In this document: positions 43,041-52,856 of the stretch, piece after piece
Numbering within the stretch: position 1 is the first letter of the stretch
Layout of the letters: each line of letters begins with the position of its first letter
Assembly: GCA_963281255.1 (NCBI GenBank)
Contig: OY725502.1
Location: 1,984,001-2,048,000, forward strand
DNA length: 64,000 bases
Source: Aphrocallistes beatrix
Lineage: Eukaryota; Porifera; Hexactinellida; Sceptrulophora; Aphrocallistidae
Reading direction: 5' to 3'
Program-made: the position numbers and the translations under genes
Notes under the pieces: generated by a model
Databases searched by the model: none
Told to the model about the DNA's origin: nothing
The model's input: only the letters and a program-made list of their open reading frames with translations

Positions 43041-43525
43041 GTACCTCCAAGTTATATAAGTTAATTAAAAAAAACCTAGCAAAAACTAAGTCAAGACTTA
43101 GTTTTGACTTGGTTTAAGTTTAGTGAATAAGGCCCCCGTTTTCCAAGTTGTTTAAACATTTGCCTTTCTTTGCCAAAATGCCGTCCCTCATTTTGTCGTT
43201 ATGGGCAGCCACCACTTTTGAAGTATACTACTGACCACTTCCGTCCGTCAGCGATATCATAGGAAACAGCGATGGTTTCTAAATTTTGGAAGTGGAGGGA
43301 TGTTCATGAAAATTAAATGGGGAGCCATGATCGTGGAATTAATGGCCTTATCCTACCTAGCCTCCTAGGCATGGAAAAATGATTTACTAATAATAGTGGG
43401 GGGGGGGAACGCCGCGCCATTTCCCCGCGTTCCCCCTGGTAAACCCCCCTGATGGAAAATCTAATAGTCCATTTTCAGCTTAATTTCCTATGTAGGTCTA
43501 TTTATGCTGGAGATGGTACGATATA
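43041..43525. other. Intergenic, no gene
   Basis: Contains a G run near 43400; nothing recognised apart from the possible element end at 43070-43136. Confidence 0.4.
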
Positions 43526-44085
43526 CCGAGTGTACCGGACACAATTCCCAAACAATTCATGGCGGTCGGCAAGCGAATGTTCGCAATTTTCTTCACCACA
43601 AGAGGTCTTCTTGAATTTGTGATGCTTCCTGCGAAGCATACTGTTACCTCACCTTGGTACACCGAGATTTGCCTTCCAAAAGTGTTTCAAGCAGTGGAGA
43701 GGTTTAGACCAAAGTCCGGGGTCCGTGGGATGAAATTTCATCATGATAATGCTCCAGCACACACAGCAGGAAAGACTAAGGAGTTTCTTAGGCAATCAGG
43801 GTTAGAAATGATTGAACATCTTCCCTACAGCCCAGATCTTGCCCCCTGTGACTTTTGGCTGTTCCCAAATCTAAAAAGACACCTAAAAGGCAGTCGTTTT
43901 GAGTCAGTCCGAGCTAATCGCTGCTTTTTAGAGGCAGTCGAGTGCATATCAGCAAGTAGCTATTCTAAGCTATTTGACATGTGGTCACACCGCTGTCAAA
44001 GGGAGTATTTTGAACATTTAGAATAATAATTTGTTAGTTTACTGTAGTTAAAACATATTTTTCCGCGAACTTATTGAACACTCGG
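43526..44085 (+). mobile_element. Internally deleted mariner, second family
   Basis: The right terminus reads ttattgaacactcgg then TA. The left side keeps only the first bases of the inverse (CCGAGTGT, after TA) and then jumps into the coding region. This indicates a deletion of the 5' TIR remainder and the N-terminal half of the gene. Confidence 0.75.
43559..44026 (+). pseudogene. Mariner transposase C-terminal half (D34D)
   Basis: The 155 in-frame codons keep HHDNAPAHTA and YSPDLAPCDFWLF with 34 residues between the two Asp, and the usual C-terminal KRHLKGSRFES block. The N-terminal DNA-binding part and first catalytic Asp are missing, so it cannot be active. It is a different family from the mariner at 22755. 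It ends 180 bp before CCDC115. Confidence 0.9.
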
Positions 44086-44207
44086 TATTTATTCGCATAA
44101 TGAGCCATCGGAGCTGGTTGAGCTGCCTTACCTCCAATCAGTTACTATGTACTATAAACACAGTTGCCATAGACTAATTCTTTTGTTTTAGAATATTTGC
44201 ACCGGAA

Positions 44208-44786
44208 ATGGCCACATCGAGTGACCAAGATGGAGATAACCCAGTATCTGATCAGATAGATTCTAAGATCATTGAGTATTTCAAGAGGTTGGAAGAGCTG
44301 GCTAACACTAAACAGGAATTTGAGAGAGTGATACATGAAGGTTACATTAATCTTTCTCAGGCTCGATATGTTCTCGGTCAGACAGCTATCAGTCCTCTTA
44401 GCTACAATAATGTTATGATTCCAACAGCATTCATGCATCCTGAACAAGGAGATGATTCAATAAGCTTTGATTTGGAATTTATTTCTCTAAATCCCAGTAA
44501 ATCGAAACAGAATAATATCGAAAAAACTGAACTAATACATGAAGGAGAACTCAGCAAAAGAATCAAACAAAGCTTGGATAAAGATACAGAACCTAAACAA
44601 GACCAACTGACTACAAAGAAATTATCAGGTGCTGATCCCTTACGTTGGTTCAGTGCTCTTCCACCGCACAGTCTTAGATCGGCCCAATCGAACTTTCAGA
44701 GAGCCCTCTCCATCATCTCTAACCTTGCCACTCTACAATGCAGCGTTGAAGCTTCTAGAACTCAATTATATATGCTTCTTAAATAA
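44208..44786 (+). CDS. CCDC115: CCDC115/Vma22-like V-ATPase assembly factor
   Basis: The 192-aa protein resembles CCDC115 (human 180 aa), the Vma22 homologue. With TMEM199 it helps assemble the vacuolar H+-ATPase V0 sector in the ER/ERGIC; human defects disturb Golgi glycosylation. An N-terminal helix (~16-42) is followed by GYINLSQARYVLG (45-57), which parallels the human GWLSLAKARYAMG. A charged, variable linker comes next. The diagnostic C-terminal block DPLRWFSALPPHSLRSAQSNF (143-163) parallels the human [21 protein letters not shown], and a final helix follows. Complete and single exon. An excellent acceptor-like tract (ctaattcttttgttttag) ends 17 bases before the ATG. Loosely clustered with POLR1H and TEDC1 on the same strand. 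Confidence 0.88.
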   Translation: MATSSDQDGDNPVSDQIDSKIIEYFKRLEELANTKQEFERVIHEGYINLSQARYVLGQTAISPLSYNNVMIPTAFMHPEQGDDSISFDLEFISLNPSKSKQNNIEKTELIHEGELSKRIKQSLDKDTEPKQDQLTTKKLSGADPLRWFSALPPHSLRSAQSNFQRALSIISNLATLQCSVEASRTQLYMLLK

Positions 44787-45694
44787 TACCATGTGTTCTA
44801 TTGTAACTTATGCCATTGTATATGGGCGCTATTAGTGAGAAGAAATGTATACATTCTCCCATAAAATCTGAGTATGAATAACAATCGAAGGGTGTAAATA
44901 AAGGAATTTTAGGGCTTCACTAAAAATACGGAACAGACATGTGCACTAGTCTATGGAACGGACGACCACAAAGGGAATAAAACGCTTACTAAAAGCCCAA
45001 GAATTATTTGAATATTTGTGATTTCTTCTTTATAGGATTTCATTAATTAAGAATCGAAGAGTATGGTGTGATTTGAATTCTATGAAGCAGGTATGTATAC
45101 GTTTTATTGCCTTTGTGATCGTCCGTTCAGTAAATTAGTGTACATGTGCGTTCTGTTTAGTGTTTTAGTGAAGCCCATATTATAGATCGCTACTAGGGTC
45201 TTTCCATTCCACCCCTGAAATCTAACACCCTGAGAGGCTTTCAGTGCCCATCAGGGGGATAATTATTATAACTTTAAAGCCCCACCGCCCTGATTAGAGT
45301 GAGAGTTAAGCACAACTCTTTGAAGTCAGAGGCTGGATCTAGCTCTTAAATTGCACAACAAAGTTTTCCAACTCAATTATTATTTTATTTGTTTTTATTT
45401 ACAAGACCAATATACATAGAGCAAACAAATCTCAAAAATATGCTAGAGACTAGTAGCTTGTTTGATTATGAAGCAACGACGAAATCGCGAGTTGAGAACT
45501 CTGCAGCTGGACTACTAGCGACTGAAAAGACAACCTGGCAAAGGGGATCATTGAGCCTGGGCATGGATAATTCAGAAAAATACTCAATTTAGTAACGTAT
45601 AGCGGAGCCTCGCAGTTGCGTACCGACGAATAGTAAATTCGCTGGCGCTCGGGGCAAATTCTTAAAGTACCACCCCCTCCCCATCTCTCTAGTC
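44787..45694. other. CCDC115 downstream region
   Basis: Apart from a foldback element at 44911-45176 I see no gene. At ~45230-45330 there is slightly GC-richer sequence without recognisable RNA-gene features. Confidence 0.4.
44911..45176. mobile_element. Foldback element, unknown family
   Basis: The ends GGGCTTCACTAAAA and TTTTAGTGAAGCCC, and the sub-terminal acagacatgtgcactagt / inverse, form arms of ~70 bp. The target duplication is not clear. Confidence 0.6.
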
Positions 45695-45902
45695 CAGTGG
45701 CGGGCAACCTTAATCCTTAAGTGGGCCAGAATTGGGGCCCGCGAGGGGTTTCGCGGGCCCCAAATCTGTCAATTCTATCACCATGGCCGTAGCAAGAACT
45801 GACATTAGAAACTTATATGAAAGCAATGTAACAACTAAAATTATACTTATTAAAGCAAAAATAACTAAGCAAATAAATTGAATCATCCGTCATCATTTCG
45901 CA

Positions 45903-46092
45903 TCAAAATTTTAAAAATTGACAAATTTGGTGATTTTTGGTGCGATATCGATTATAACAGTATAGACAGGCGTATTTAGGGATGTTATCTCCTTGTAATT
46001 AATCAATGTGACCCCAAGCGCCCGCAGGGCGCCTCAGGCGGACACAAAGTGTCCGCCAGCCGCGCAGCGCAAGCAAGCGAAGCGCACTTGAT
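45903..46092 (-). repeat. Dispersed repeat with GC-rich hairpin head, copy 2
   Basis: Reverse-oriented counterpart of 2645-2822, with a longer GC-rich part: gcgcccgcagggcgcc, ggcggacac...gtgtccgcc and cgcgcagcgcaagcaagcga. It contains two perfect small hairpins. Confidence 0.65.
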
Positions 46093-46155
46093 ATATAATA
46101 ATTATAGAAGATATATTGATATTCAGCACCAATTTCACACCAAAATTAGGCAGGC

Positions 46156-47226
46156 CATAGCCTACTATATATAAGGCCTAAGAGTAACTTAACCAGGGAT
46201 GTGGTAGAAGATGGATGAAGAAATACATGAGCTGCCTTAAATCATTAACAAAGCACAATAGAGCTTAGGAATGTATTACCAGCATATATAAATATGGTGT
46301 CAAAGCATCCATATCCGTTGTTAAAATTTAGATTAGCCATCAAATTGCGCAACAGGTTATATTTGGGTCAAATTTAGTGATTTTCAGAGGCCGTTTAAGG
46401 GCACTTCTAAGTGTTTTTATTATAAAATTTTTCGCATAGAACTGAGAAGTGAATGTGTTAATACTAAAAATTTGGAATTTTTTCATGGAATGTTCTTACA
46501 TTCCAGTGTTGCTGTGGAAACGTGTTTTGGTCAGTTGGGGCTATATCTTGAAAACAGCGATAGCTAGACATTCAAATATGATCCTATTTGATAGCAAATA
46601 GGCTACTTCCTATTTAGCTATAATACAATTTCTGTGTCTAAATTCAATGGTTTACGAGATATTCGACAAATTACCAAATGTGACCAATATGATAAATTGT
46701 CTAATAACTCACCATTGAAACCATTGAATTAAGACATAGAAATTGTATTATAGCTAAATAGGAAGTAGCCTATTTGCTATCAAATGGGATTATATTTGAA
46801 TGTCTAGCTATCGCTGTTTTCAAGATATAGCCCCAACTGACCAAAACACGTTTCCATAGCAACACTGGAATGTAAGAACATTCCATGAAAAAATTCCAAT
46901 TTTTAGTATTAACACATTCACTTCTCAGTTCTATGCGAAAAATTTTATAATAAAAACACTTAGAAGTGCCCTTAAACGACCTCTGAAAATCACTAAATTT
47001 GACCCAAATATAACCTGTTGCGCAATCATTTGATGACTAATCTAAATTTTAACAACGGATACGGGTGCTTTGACACCATATTTATATATGCTGGTAATGC
47101 ATTCCTAAGCTCTATTGTGCTTTGTTAATGATTTAAGGCAGCTCATGTATTTCTTCAACCATCTTCTACTGCATCCCTAGTGCCAAATTCGCAAGTTACT
47201 CTGAGGCCTTATTATAGTAGGCTTTG
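46156..47226. mobile_element. P-type palindromic MITE with clean 7-bp duplication
   Basis: CATAGCCTACTATATATAAG at the left; the right end AGTAGGCTTTG has one terminal substitution. Exact duplications GGCAGGC (46149-46155 and 47227-47233). The whole 1.07 kb is an imperfect palindrome centred near 46690. Confidence 0.9.
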
Positions 47227-47339
47227 GGCAGGCCAATTTTGTATTACAATCACTAACACGCGGGCCACATAATATAGTGTTTGAAAAGAGTCGCGGGCCA
47301 TCAAATATAGTCTCGCGGGCCCCAGGTTGCCCACCGCTG

Positions 47340-47951
47340 CTCTAGTCAGATAGCGATGTTAGCTATAAATATACCACAGTGCCGTTTCCACGGAGCTTCG
47401 TCCGGGGCAACCGCCCCATAAGCCCCCCACCTTCGTTCCCCCCCTGAAACCGCGAATTATGACACCCTTGAGACTCTAAATTTATAGTGTTCTGAGACAT
47501 CAACCCTATCTCATCGCTATTTTTTATTCTCGTTGGTAATAATGTTTATTAAATATTTTTGGGAGAATAGAACCTTTGGGTCTTGGAATTTTGAACCATA
47601 TTTCTTACTTTTCCTGACATTTCACGTTGTATGGTCACTAAATATTGAAATCTCAATATTCGCAATAATATGTTTTATTAGGGATAATTTATCTGAATCA
47701 AGTCTATATAGGAATTTTTAAAGGGATTTGCTTTTCATTGTTATCATATTTTAATATATCTTCTCCCTAAGTGGGTGTGCAGATTTATTTCCTGCGAGAG
47801 AGGAATTACTGTCATACACTAACATTCATTTAGTAAAATAAGCACGATAAAAATGCTATTTCTCAGTGGCAAGTTAAGTCAATATGCTCTCCTTGAAAAC
47901 GATATTTGACATTTAGCCCTTGTGAATCTAGCTACCTCTACTTTCTTCAGA
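47340..47951. other. Upstream of POLR1H, no gene
   Basis: AT-rich apart from a C-rich patch near 47400-47450. The ctctactttcttcag tract directly before the POLR1H ATG is a strong 3' splice-site match. Confidence 0.45.
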
Positions 47952-48302
47952 ATGTCTTCCTCACTTTTCAAGCTATCAAACAGTTCTTTCTGTCCTGTAT
48001 GTGGATCTGTACTGCCACTAGTTAATTCAGGTCCCGTTCTCACTTGCCTTGTGTGTAGTTTCAACATTAAAGTGAAAGAACTCGAGTCTATTGAAAAATA
48101 TTCGGTATATGAATGTGCGGACGCTCACAAAGATACCTTGACTGACCAAGTAGAAGTGGAAAGCATTGTGGACAGAGTCTGTATTAAGTGTGGGAACACA
48201 CGCATGAGTTACCACACTCAACAAACTAGATCTGCAGATGAGGGTCAGACAGTTTTCTACAAGTGTATTAGCTGTGGCCATCAAGATATTGAAGCGTCTT
48301 GA
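47952..48302 (+). CDS. POLR1H: RNA polymerase I subunit RPA12 (ZNRD1)
   Basis: 116-aa subunit of RNA polymerase I, the TFIIS-like factor for rRNA transcript cleavage and proofreading. The ATG at 47952 is chosen: upstream the frame has only a GTG, and the ATG is preceded by ctctactttcttcag, an ideal acceptor. The N-terminal zinc ribbon has C14, C17, C32 and C35 (FCPVCGSVLPL...LTCLVC). The C-terminal TFIIS-type ribbon has C77, C80, C105 and C108, with the catalytic acidic loop RSADEGQTVFYKC (D96, E97). This is almost identical to human (RSADEGQTVFYTC). Complete; human is 126 aa. Single exon. It ends 573 bp before the TEDC1-like gene on the same strand. Confidence 0.96.
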   Translation: MSSSLFKLSNSSFCPVCGSVLPLVNSGPVLTCLVCSFNIKVKELESIEKYSVYECADAHKDTLTDQVEVESIVDRVCIKCGNTRMSYHTQQTRSADEGQTVFYKCISCGHQDIEAS

Positions 48303-48875
48303 GTTTCATACCTATGTTTATTTTGTAGGTTGTCAATTTGTCATATTGTATCGTATCAATGAATGAGGAGACCGAGTATACCCTTACACCTGGTAAATCT
48401 ATAACAAGTTATAGTGTTTTAGTATAGGAAATTTTTGTTCGCTCCAAACACGAAATAATTTAGAATCCAAAACATATAAAAGTGGCACATGCTCTTATTA
48501 TAAACAGACAGGTTTTGGATATTTTAAAATGTTAAATTACTCCAATATTTGAAAAATGAAAAAAATGCCCACTTTGTAGCGAAAAAACTGTTGGAATTTA
48601 TAGTTTTGTACTAAAAGCATCCGAAAGGGGATTTTTTAGTACAGAAATATATATTCAGCACTTTCTTTACCCCAAGTGGTATTTTTTTTGCAATTTTCAA
48701 ATGAGACCTTGGCGTAGTGTACCATTAAATATGTAAAGGCATAATTATGTATTGAACAATTTCTTGAGGTGCTGTATTCTATACATACACACGCAACCAT
48801 AACTCCCCAAATTTAATACCAGGGTCTCACTCTCCATATATCTGCTAATCATTTCACACTTCTGATATTTAGAGC
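48303..48875. other. 573-bp spacer between POLR1H and TEDC1-like genes
   Basis: AT-rich with no gene. The distal end (atttcacacttctgatatttag) looks like a splice acceptor three bases before the next ATG. Confidence 0.45.
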
Positions 48876-49961
48876 ATGGCCACTCTTTTCACTGTTGTTA
48901 ACCTATACCAAGTTTTACGAAGTTTTTGTAAAGAAGTGACGGTATTCTTCGGAAAACCCTTTCAATCTTATCAGGTGACTTGCTCTTCTCTACTGGATCT
49001 GATTTGTGAGTATATTTTCTTGATTGAAAGATTAGAGAATGATGATCTCAAATCTCGACAATTAATTTACAAGGAAATCAGAAATAATACTTTGTACAAA
49101 CGAACATTCATTAAAATTTATTTACTGAAATCCAGTTTTCCAGTATCTCTGCTTTATAATGATGCATTATTCTCGTCACCTGACAATTTACTCATTGTGT
49201 TTGGGTGGGTGTTAGAGCAAAGTAGTGTAATATTGTCTCTTTCGAAGCACGTTTTGCAGAGTAGGACAGGAGATCTTTTCTTAGAAGATGGAGATTTAGA
49301 ATATGACCAAGCTACTCTCTTTCCAAACTATCAGCAAGTGCTTAGCGCAGAGATGGAATGGATTGATATATTAATGCTGATACGATTAGAATACTCGAGC
49401 ATCGTTTCAACACTAAGAGAGTTGATCAGAACGATAGAAGAATCTTTGAGAAATGAACAGCACCTCAACAACATTTGTAATAGTACAACGCAAGGAAGGA
49501 GTTTTGATTTGGGACCTTTAGACTGTTATTTTTTGTTATCTAGGTCTCATATCTACCTAAAATTGAACAATCAGGTTAATACTATTTCCAAATTAAAGGA
49601 ATTATATCCGAATATGCAACTATTTTGGGATAAACTAGTTTTAATTCTTCAAGATTCACAAATAGAATTAATTTCCCCAGAAAACATTGAAGTACATCTT
49701 GATGGCAGGATTAGGAATACATTATTGACGTTGAACATGGAGAGGTGCTTTATTCATCATGTCTCTTCTCTTCAACATAATTTTTTCATCTCTTGTTGTA
49801 AGAAAAGCACAATAAAAACAGAAAAAATTCAACAACATTTAGAAAATGTCAAACAGCAGTATGAATATGGAATCAATAGCTGTAACTTGTTAGTTTCTTC
49901 TTTTTGTTGTAAATTCAAGTCTAAAACTTCTGAACTTCTCTTCTATTTCAAAATAAACTGA
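48876..49961 (+). CDS. TEDC1: TEDC1-like centriole protein (tubulin epsilon/delta complex 1)
   Basis: 361-aa soluble, helix-rich protein. I see similarity to TEDC1 (human C14orf80). The N-terminal part has FFGKPFQSYQ. A hydrophobic SPDNLLIVFGWVLEQSSV (~101-118) parallels SRELLLALSWLLARGPV in human TEDC1. EMEWIDILMLIRLEYSSIVSTLREL (~159-183) parallels VQWLMGKLRFRWRQLVSSQQEQ. A coiled-coil-like stretch follows (~315-335). TEDC1 works with TEDC2 and the delta- and epsilon-tubulins to keep triplet microtubules on centrioles, so it fits an animal with flagellated cells. The match is by pattern, not alignment, and another centrosomal or unknown protein is possible. Complete single exon; coding sequence AT-rich. 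Confidence 0.55.
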   Translation: MATLFTVVNLYQVLRSFCKEVTVFFGKPFQSYQVTCSSLLDLICEYIFLIERLENDDLKSRQLIYKEIRNNTLYKRTFIKIYLLKSSFPVSLLYNDALFSSPDNLLIVFGWVLEQSSVILSLSKHVLQSRTGDLFLEDGDLEYDQATLFPNYQQVLSAEMEWIDILMLIRLEYSSIVSTLRELIRTIEESLRNEQHLNNICNSTTQGRSFDLGPLDCYFLLSRSHIYLKLNNQVNTISKLKELYPNMQLFWDKLVLILQDSQIELISPENIEVHLDGRIRNTLLTLNMERCFIHHVSSLQHNFFISCCKKSTIKTEKIQQHLENVKQQYEYGINSCNLLVSSFCCKFKSKTSELLFYFKIN

Positions 49962-50085
49962 AAGAAAGAGTTAATCATGTATTATACTTGTTAGCCCTTA
50001 AAATGAAAAAAATTGGATTGATAGTACCATAACCTAATTTACATGGGTATCGGTCACTTCGTACCCAACACTATTTCGTACCTTA

Positions 50086-50304
50086 ATTATGACACTTTCG
50101 TACCCAATACACTTTCGTACCCAATACTCTTTCGTACTCAATACACTTTCGTACCCAATACACTTTCGTACCCAATACACTTTCGTACCCAATACTCTTT
50201 CGTACCCAATACACTTTCGTACCCAATACACTTTCGTACCCAATACACTTTCGTACCCAATACACTTTCGTACCCAATACTCTTTCGTACTCAATACACT
50301 TTCA
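50086..50304 (+). repeat. 17-bp tandem repeat
   Basis: About 13 units of actttcgtacccaatac. Because 17 is not a multiple of 3, every frame is open on both strands, giving repetitive artificial ORFs. Confidence 0.93.
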
Positions 50305-50305
50305 G

Positions 50306-50690
50306 ATTTGTGTTTTTATAAACACGAAATTGTGTTTTTATAAAAACGAAATTGTGTTTTTATAAATACGAAATTGTGTTTTTATAAATACGAAATTGTG
50401 TTTTCATAAATACGAAATTGTGTTTTTATAAATACGAAATTGTGTTTTCATAAATACGAAATTGTGTTTTTATAAATACGAAACTGTGTTTTTATAAATA
50501 CGAAACTGTGTTTTTATAAATACGAAACTGTGTTTTTATAAATACGAAATTGTGTTAGGTACGAAATTGTAATGAGTACGAAATTGTATTAGATACGAAA
50601 TTGTGTTAGGTACGAAATTGTATTAGGTACGAAATTGTGTTAGGTACGAAATTGCAATTAAGTACGAAATGGTTTAGGTGCGAAATGACT
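50306..50690 (+). repeat. 22-bp array passing into a 17-bp array
   Basis: Ten or more units of acgaaattgtgtttttataa+at (50320-50545), then about eight units of gtacgaaattgtgttag (50545-50690). The shared core TACGAAA / TTTCGTA links it to the left array in inverted orientation. Confidence 0.9.
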
Positions 50691-51936
50691 TGTATTCATT
50701 TACATAATGCCTCACTGTAACTGAATTTTGGACCAGGAATGCGGTCGAAGATGATTGAATTTTTACATAGAGAAGTTAAAATCGTCAACCATGCTGAATA
50801 TACCTTAGTATCCAAGTACATAAATTCGTTGGCAAATTTTTGATTAATCATCATTAGATTCCGCAGCATGCTATTTTGTGGTCGAAATTGCCGATTTCTA
50901 ACCTGTTTTAAGCACACTTTAAACTAAGAATTATAGATTTATTACTTTCGCACAAAACAAAGCTGGGGAGCTGTTGATTTGAAAATTTTGAATTTGTCAA
51001 ATCCACCGGTCCCATGAGTGTATCTTAGGAGCGGATTCGCATATCAGACAAAATCATTTATTAATTAATAAAAAATGAGAGATATCAGGAAACTACTACA
51101 AACAGAGGGGAGGGTTGGGAGATCCCTATGTCATGCTCAAAAAATCAAAATATTTTATGATGACCATGGATGAGTACCTTTTGTCCATATCACAGATTCA
51201 CAGCTAACAGTTATCAACTTGAAAAACATCCATCTAAAATTATTTATTTAGCTACAGTTAATGTCTACCCTTGGGAGACTCTGTTTAAAATTTCAGATAA
51301 AAATAAGTATTTTTGAGAAAATTATAAATGTCCAAATTTTTCACAACTTTTACAATTAAAATATGACAATATACTCGTATATGATTATCATACTGCATCA
51401 AGATGTACAATATAAATGATTTAACGCATATTTGTTCATAATGGGACAATGAATGGTAAATTACGTCATAAGTGTTCGATTCCTTTAACATCTCGCCCTC
51501 TCATATTATAGTCGAGCGGGCGTGGTTTTTACAAACAAAATTTGGAAAATGATATCAATAGCTGTTGGGAATATGTTCAGACACCTGCATCAAGTACTCA
51601 TATATCTGTACTCATATATCTGTCATATCTGTACAGTGTACGTAGTGAATCGCTTTTGTTAAAAAACAAACAACAATAATGACCAAATGCAAGCTAAAAT
51701 TAAAATCGCGAAAATTAAGATCTCTTCTCATTATCAAGAAAAATGTAACAATGCTCCAATTCCACCTGCATTTCCAACAATAAAATAAGGGATGGTGTGT
51801 AATACTCTACTCAATGAGGGATTTGAAGAATCTCTTTCTTTCGATGATGGTTTTAAATTACATCATCATGGTGACGAAATTTAAGATCTCGGATTGAAAT
51901 ATCATTGGGGGTTATATAATTATACTACGTATATGA

Positions 51937-52105
51937 TAGTGGTTCTCAACCGGGGGTGCATGCACCCCCTGGGGGTACGAGGGACGATTCTGGAGGGTGC
52001 GAGAAAGTATATAGTCAGAAAAAGATATTTCGTTTACCAGGGGGTGCGAGAGTTGATATTGAAAGCTGATGGGGTGCGGAAGTCTAAAATGGTTAAGAAA
52101 CACTG
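51937..52105. mobile_element. hAT-type MITE (Charlie-like termini)
   Basis: Termini TAGTGGTTCTCAACC / GGTTAAGAAACACTG with internal gggggtgcatgcaccccc. Flanking octamers GTATATGA and CTTTATGA match at 6 of 8. Confidence 0.65.
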
Positions 52106-52856
52106 CTTTATGAGAATGAAGCTACAAATAAAGTTCTAGAAATTAAACATTTAGTAGCCAGTAGAGAAAAGAAAATATCCCCTGATGGTAATTGCTTATT
52201 TATATCTTCTCCTATGATAATTATTACACGAATAGATTACAATCATCAATTTAAAAGGGAGCTTATAGTTAAGAAAATGAGGGGGAATATAGAGAACATC
52301 TCGAAATATTGTAATGCTCGTAATGACTTATTACCTGAACGTAAATGTCTCATCCATGATCATCATATCATATATTGATTTTTTAACATATAGAAATCTC
52401 CCAACCCTCCTCTACACGTTGGCATAATTAGTTTCTTGATACCTCTTATATTTTTTTATTAATTTATTAATAAACGATTTTGTCTGATATGCGAATCCGC
52501 TGCTAAGAAAACACTCATTGGACCGGTGGATTTGACAAATCCAAAAATTTTCAAATCGACGGCTCCCCTGTTCGGTTCTGTGCGAAAGTAGTAAATCTAT
52601 AATTCTTAATTTAAAGTGTGCTTAAAACAGGCCACAATATAGCATGCTGCGCAATCAGATGATGACTAATCAAAAATTTGACAACGAATTTATGTACTTG
52701 GATACCGTGTTTATATACTAATAGTAATACAATGTTAAGGTATTCTGCATGGTTGACGATTTTAGCTTCTCTGTGTAAAAATGCAATCATCTTCGACCGC
52801 ATACCTGGTAAAATTTTTTAATTCTGATGACAGGCCTTATACTAGAGTGGGCTATG

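Larger units (their letters stand above)
45695..47339. mobile_element. hAT-type element hosting a P-type MITE
   Basis: Termini CAGTGGCGGGCAACCT / GGTTGCCCACCGCTG with exact 8-bp duplications CTCTAGTC (45687-45694 and 47340-47347). The P-type MITE at 46156-47226 makes up two thirds of its length; without it the element is ~570 bp. It also contains copy 2 of the GC-rich dispersed repeat. Confidence 0.88.
50045..50697. mobile_element. MULE-type element made of tandem-repeat TIRs
   Basis: The ends gggtatcggtcacttcgtac and (inverse) gaatacaagtcatttcgcac resemble the CGACATTTCGCTAC ends of the MULE at 7305. ATTTACAT is duplicated at 50037-50044 and 50698-50705, 9 bp allowing one mismatch. It is inserted within the terminal repeat of the P-type MITE. 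The inside is only two tandem arrays. Confidence 0.75.
50028..52856. mobile_element. P-type palindromic MITE, divergent subfamily, with nested insertions
   Basis: The left end CATAACCTAATTTACAT is split from its continuation aatgcctcactgtaactg (50706 on) by a MULE-type element. The right end is GAGTGGGCTATG at 52856. The arms, including caaatccaccggtcccatga and gcggattcgcatatcagaca, are repeated inverted at ~52390-52560. The central part holds a hAT-type MITE. The 7-bp duplication is not preserved. Confidence 0.78.

Noticed and set aside
47922-47951. Longer POLR1H N-terminus
   Set aside because: It begins with GTG and overlaps the pyrimidine/CAG acceptor directly before the ATG at 47952.
50034-50343. 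Overlapping ORFs of 60-90 codons on both strands with a repeating protein (RTQYTFVPNTLSYPIH type)
   Set aside because: They arise because a 17-bp tandem repeat keeps all frames open; there is no sign of coding selection.
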